DNA of 6,917 nucleotides from Bdellovibrionales bacterium (GTDB taxonomy: Bacteria > Bdellovibrionota > UBA1018 > CAIPTA01), in assembly GCA_021730855.1 (NCBI GenBank), contig JAKFYM010000354.1, positions 1-6,917 on the forward strand. Direction: 5' to 3'. The translations under genes and the position numbers were made by a program. Shown here in pieces: positions 5,847 through 6,917 of the stretch. Each line of letters begins with the position of its first letter. Within the stretch, counting starts at the first letter, position 1. The notes beneath the pieces are model-generated. The model was given only the letters and a program-made list of their open reading frames with translations, ran no database searches and had not been told where the DNA came from.

Positions 5847-6872
5847 ATGGAACTACAGCAAGACTTCTTGGCCGGGCGCTACCGAGAGGCGGCGGATTTG
5901 CTCCTACGCAAGGAGGAGTCGAACCGCAAGCTCAGCGCCGGGGAATTCGTTTCGCTCTTAGGAGCCCTGAGCTTTCTCTCGCGCATGGAGGAGGCCGAGG
6001 ACTATTTTGCGATCTATAAAAAATGGCAGGGTTTGTCTCTACTCGCCGCCCGATTCTTTCTGGCGATTGGCTGGATCCGCCGCTCCAACTACGAAACGGC
6101 TCGCAAGCTGCTGGCGCAGAATGCGGCTTACCGAGCCAGAAGCCCGCTCGAGAAATTCTTTCAGCACCAGGGCGAGGAATTCTATCTCTACTATACGGGT
6201 CGCACGCCCGCGGCGCTTCAGGAGGCGGAGAAATCAAGGCGCGCGGCCATGGCCACCAAAAGTCTTTTTGCCCGTGCCCTCGCCATCGATGCTTTGGGTC
6301 ATTGCCATGTGGTGGCCGGAGAAATCCATAAGGGCCTGAACTACCTCACCCAAGCCTCCCAACTGGCCAAGCGGCTCGGCAACACTAGTTCTAGTGGGGG
6401 ATTTGCGATCTCGCGCGAACTCTACGAAGCGGAGTACGGGCTCACGGGCGATGCAGCCCTAAGCAAGCTTGAGCAGCGCCTCGTTTCCGCGGGAGTGCAG
6501 GATTACTATTCCTTATCGAATGTGGCGATCGAGCTTGCCCGTCAGTACACGCTGCGGGGCCGGTTTCGAGAGGCCAGTGCAGTTTTAGAAAAGGCCGCGC
6601 CCGAGATCTACACCCACCAAAATCGGCGCCACGAGATTCGTCTCAACCTCCGGCTCGCCGAGCTCGCTTATCGCCGGGGTGATTTTTTTCAGGCGCGGCA
6701 CTTTCTTTGGTTTGTGCGCCGATTGCTGCATGCGGAGACGGATGCGTCTTTCGAGCTAGGACGGAAGAGTTCGTCTGTGAGCGCGTTCGCAGCAGCATCT
6801 ACGAGCGTTGGGAGCAGTCCGGCGCCTTCACGCCCGATGTCGAGTCCGGCAAGGACCCGTACACGATCATGA
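5847..6872 (+). CDS. TPR-like helical repeat protein with disrupted 3' end
   Basis: From ATG 5847 this gives 341 residues, of which about the first 305 look genuine. They are helix pairs of TPR type, e.g. GRYREAADLLL at 10-20, SRMEEAEDYFAIYKKW at 45-60, HKGLNYLTQASQLAKRLGN at 161-179, RGRFREASAVLEKAAPEIY at 237-255 and RRGDFFQARHFLWFVRRLL at 276-294. No signal peptide or membrane segment is visible, so it is probably a cytoplasmic scaffold or regulator. ATG 5847 has GAGG five bases upstream; ATG 5826 and TTG 5796 (with GAGGG) are alternatives that add a basic N-terminus. From about residue 307 (base 6765) the translation turns into Ser/Ala/Arg/Pro low-complexity sequence, because the DNA there encodes valyl-tRNA synthetase in another frame. 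The true C-terminus therefore appears lost, possibly with an output domain. The partner is unknown; divergence from the cytochrome operon is the only contextual clue. Confidence 0.7.
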   Translation: MELQQDFLAGRYREAADLLLRKEESNRKLSAGEFVSLLGALSFLSRMEEAEDYFAIYKKWQGLSLLAARFFLAIGWIRRSNYETARKLLAQNAAYRARSPLEKFFQHQGEEFYLYYTGRTPAALQEAEKSRRAAMATKSLFARALAIDALGHCHVVAGEIHKGLNYLTQASQLAKRLGNTSSSGGFAISRELYEAEYGLTGDAALSKLEQRLVSAGVQDYYSLSNVAIELARQYTLRGRFREASAVLEKAAPEIYTHQNRRHEIRLNLRLAELAYRRGDFFQARHFLWFVRRLLHAETDASFELGRKSSSVSAFAAASTSVGSSPAPSRPMSSPARTRTRS

Positions 6873-6917
6873 TGCCGCCGCCCAATCTGACCGGGGAGCT
6901 TCACCTTGGCCACGCCA
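6707..6917 (+). CDS. valS: Valyl-tRNA synthetase, N-terminal fragment (runs off window)
   Basis: In the frame of base 6869 the sequence reads IYERWEQSGAFTPD (6797-6838) and then PYTIMMPPPNLTGELHLGHA up to base 6916. PPPNxTGxLHxGHA is the ValS signature and HLGH is the class I synthetase HIGH motif of the ATP-binding site. The enzyme attaches valine to tRNA-Val in the cytoplasm. Recognisable homology starts near base 6790. The frame is open back to a TGA at 6680-6682, but the only conventional start codon in it is TTG at 6707. That start has no ribosome site, and the following residues (VCAPIAACGDGC) do not look like a ValS N-terminus. The normal start is therefore missing or shifted out of frame, and the stated start is nominal. 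The 3' end lies beyond the window. Confidence 0.8.
   Translation, partial: MVCAPIAACGDGCVFRARTEEFVCERVRSSIYERWEQSGAFTPDVESGKDPYTIMMPPPNLTGELHLGHA

Noticed and set aside
5765..5850. Sigma-70 promoter for the cytochrome operon (TTGTTC-N17-TCTTAG on the minus strand)
   Set aside because: Only about half of each box matches consensus, so it is not distinguishable from chance.
1..6917. CRISPR array, tRNA or rRNA genes, intact insertion sequence
   Set aside because: No regularly spaced direct repeats, no cloverleaf-like or rRNA-like sequence, and no transposase gene were seen on either strand.

Overview
The window looks like chromosomal sequence from a Gram-negative bacterium with an outer membrane. 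It encodes Sec-exported proteins, a lipoprotein, c-type cytochromes and a probable outer-membrane beta-barrel. The family mix (YceI, multi-heme lipoprotein, PKD-repeat secreted protein, solitary TPR proteins, DUF4143 ATPase) would suit a deltaproteobacterial-type or bdellovibrionote/myxobacterial-type genome. That placement is an impression, not a result.

Layout: (1) Bases 1-1330 are an A/T-rich block with one plus-strand AAA/DUF4143 ATPase gene. It is preceded by a 30-base palindrome and followed by a small terminator-like hairpin. Its composition differs sharply from the G/C-rich remainder, which suggests acquisition by transfer. (2) Bases 1346-1820 hold a 5'-truncated and frameshifted remnant of a TPR (ST7-like) gene. 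(3) Bases 1817-3340 (minus) encode a secreted protein with about 3.5 copies of an unrecognised 85-residue repeat, a PKD domain and a strongly basic tail. It converges on the pseudogene, and a shared hairpin covers both stop codons. (4) Bases 3517-5756 (minus) form a tight three-gene operon: a diheme cytochrome c lipoprotein, a YceI-like periplasmic protein, and a protein with one CxxCH heme site followed by a probable outer-membrane beta-barrel. (5) Divergent from this operon, from 5847 on the plus strand, is a TPR-like gene. Its 3' end runs out of frame into the N-terminal coding region of valyl-tRNA synthetase, which leaves the window at its right edge.

The most interesting unit is the minus-strand operon. 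The arrangement suggests an envelope redox or electron-transfer module: an outer-membrane-type lipoprotein carrying two hemes, a possible isoprenoid-binding carrier, and a single-chain heme/barrel protein. Its substrate cannot be read from the sequence. A perfect 8-base inverted repeat lies between the operon and the divergent TPR gene and may be a shared control site.
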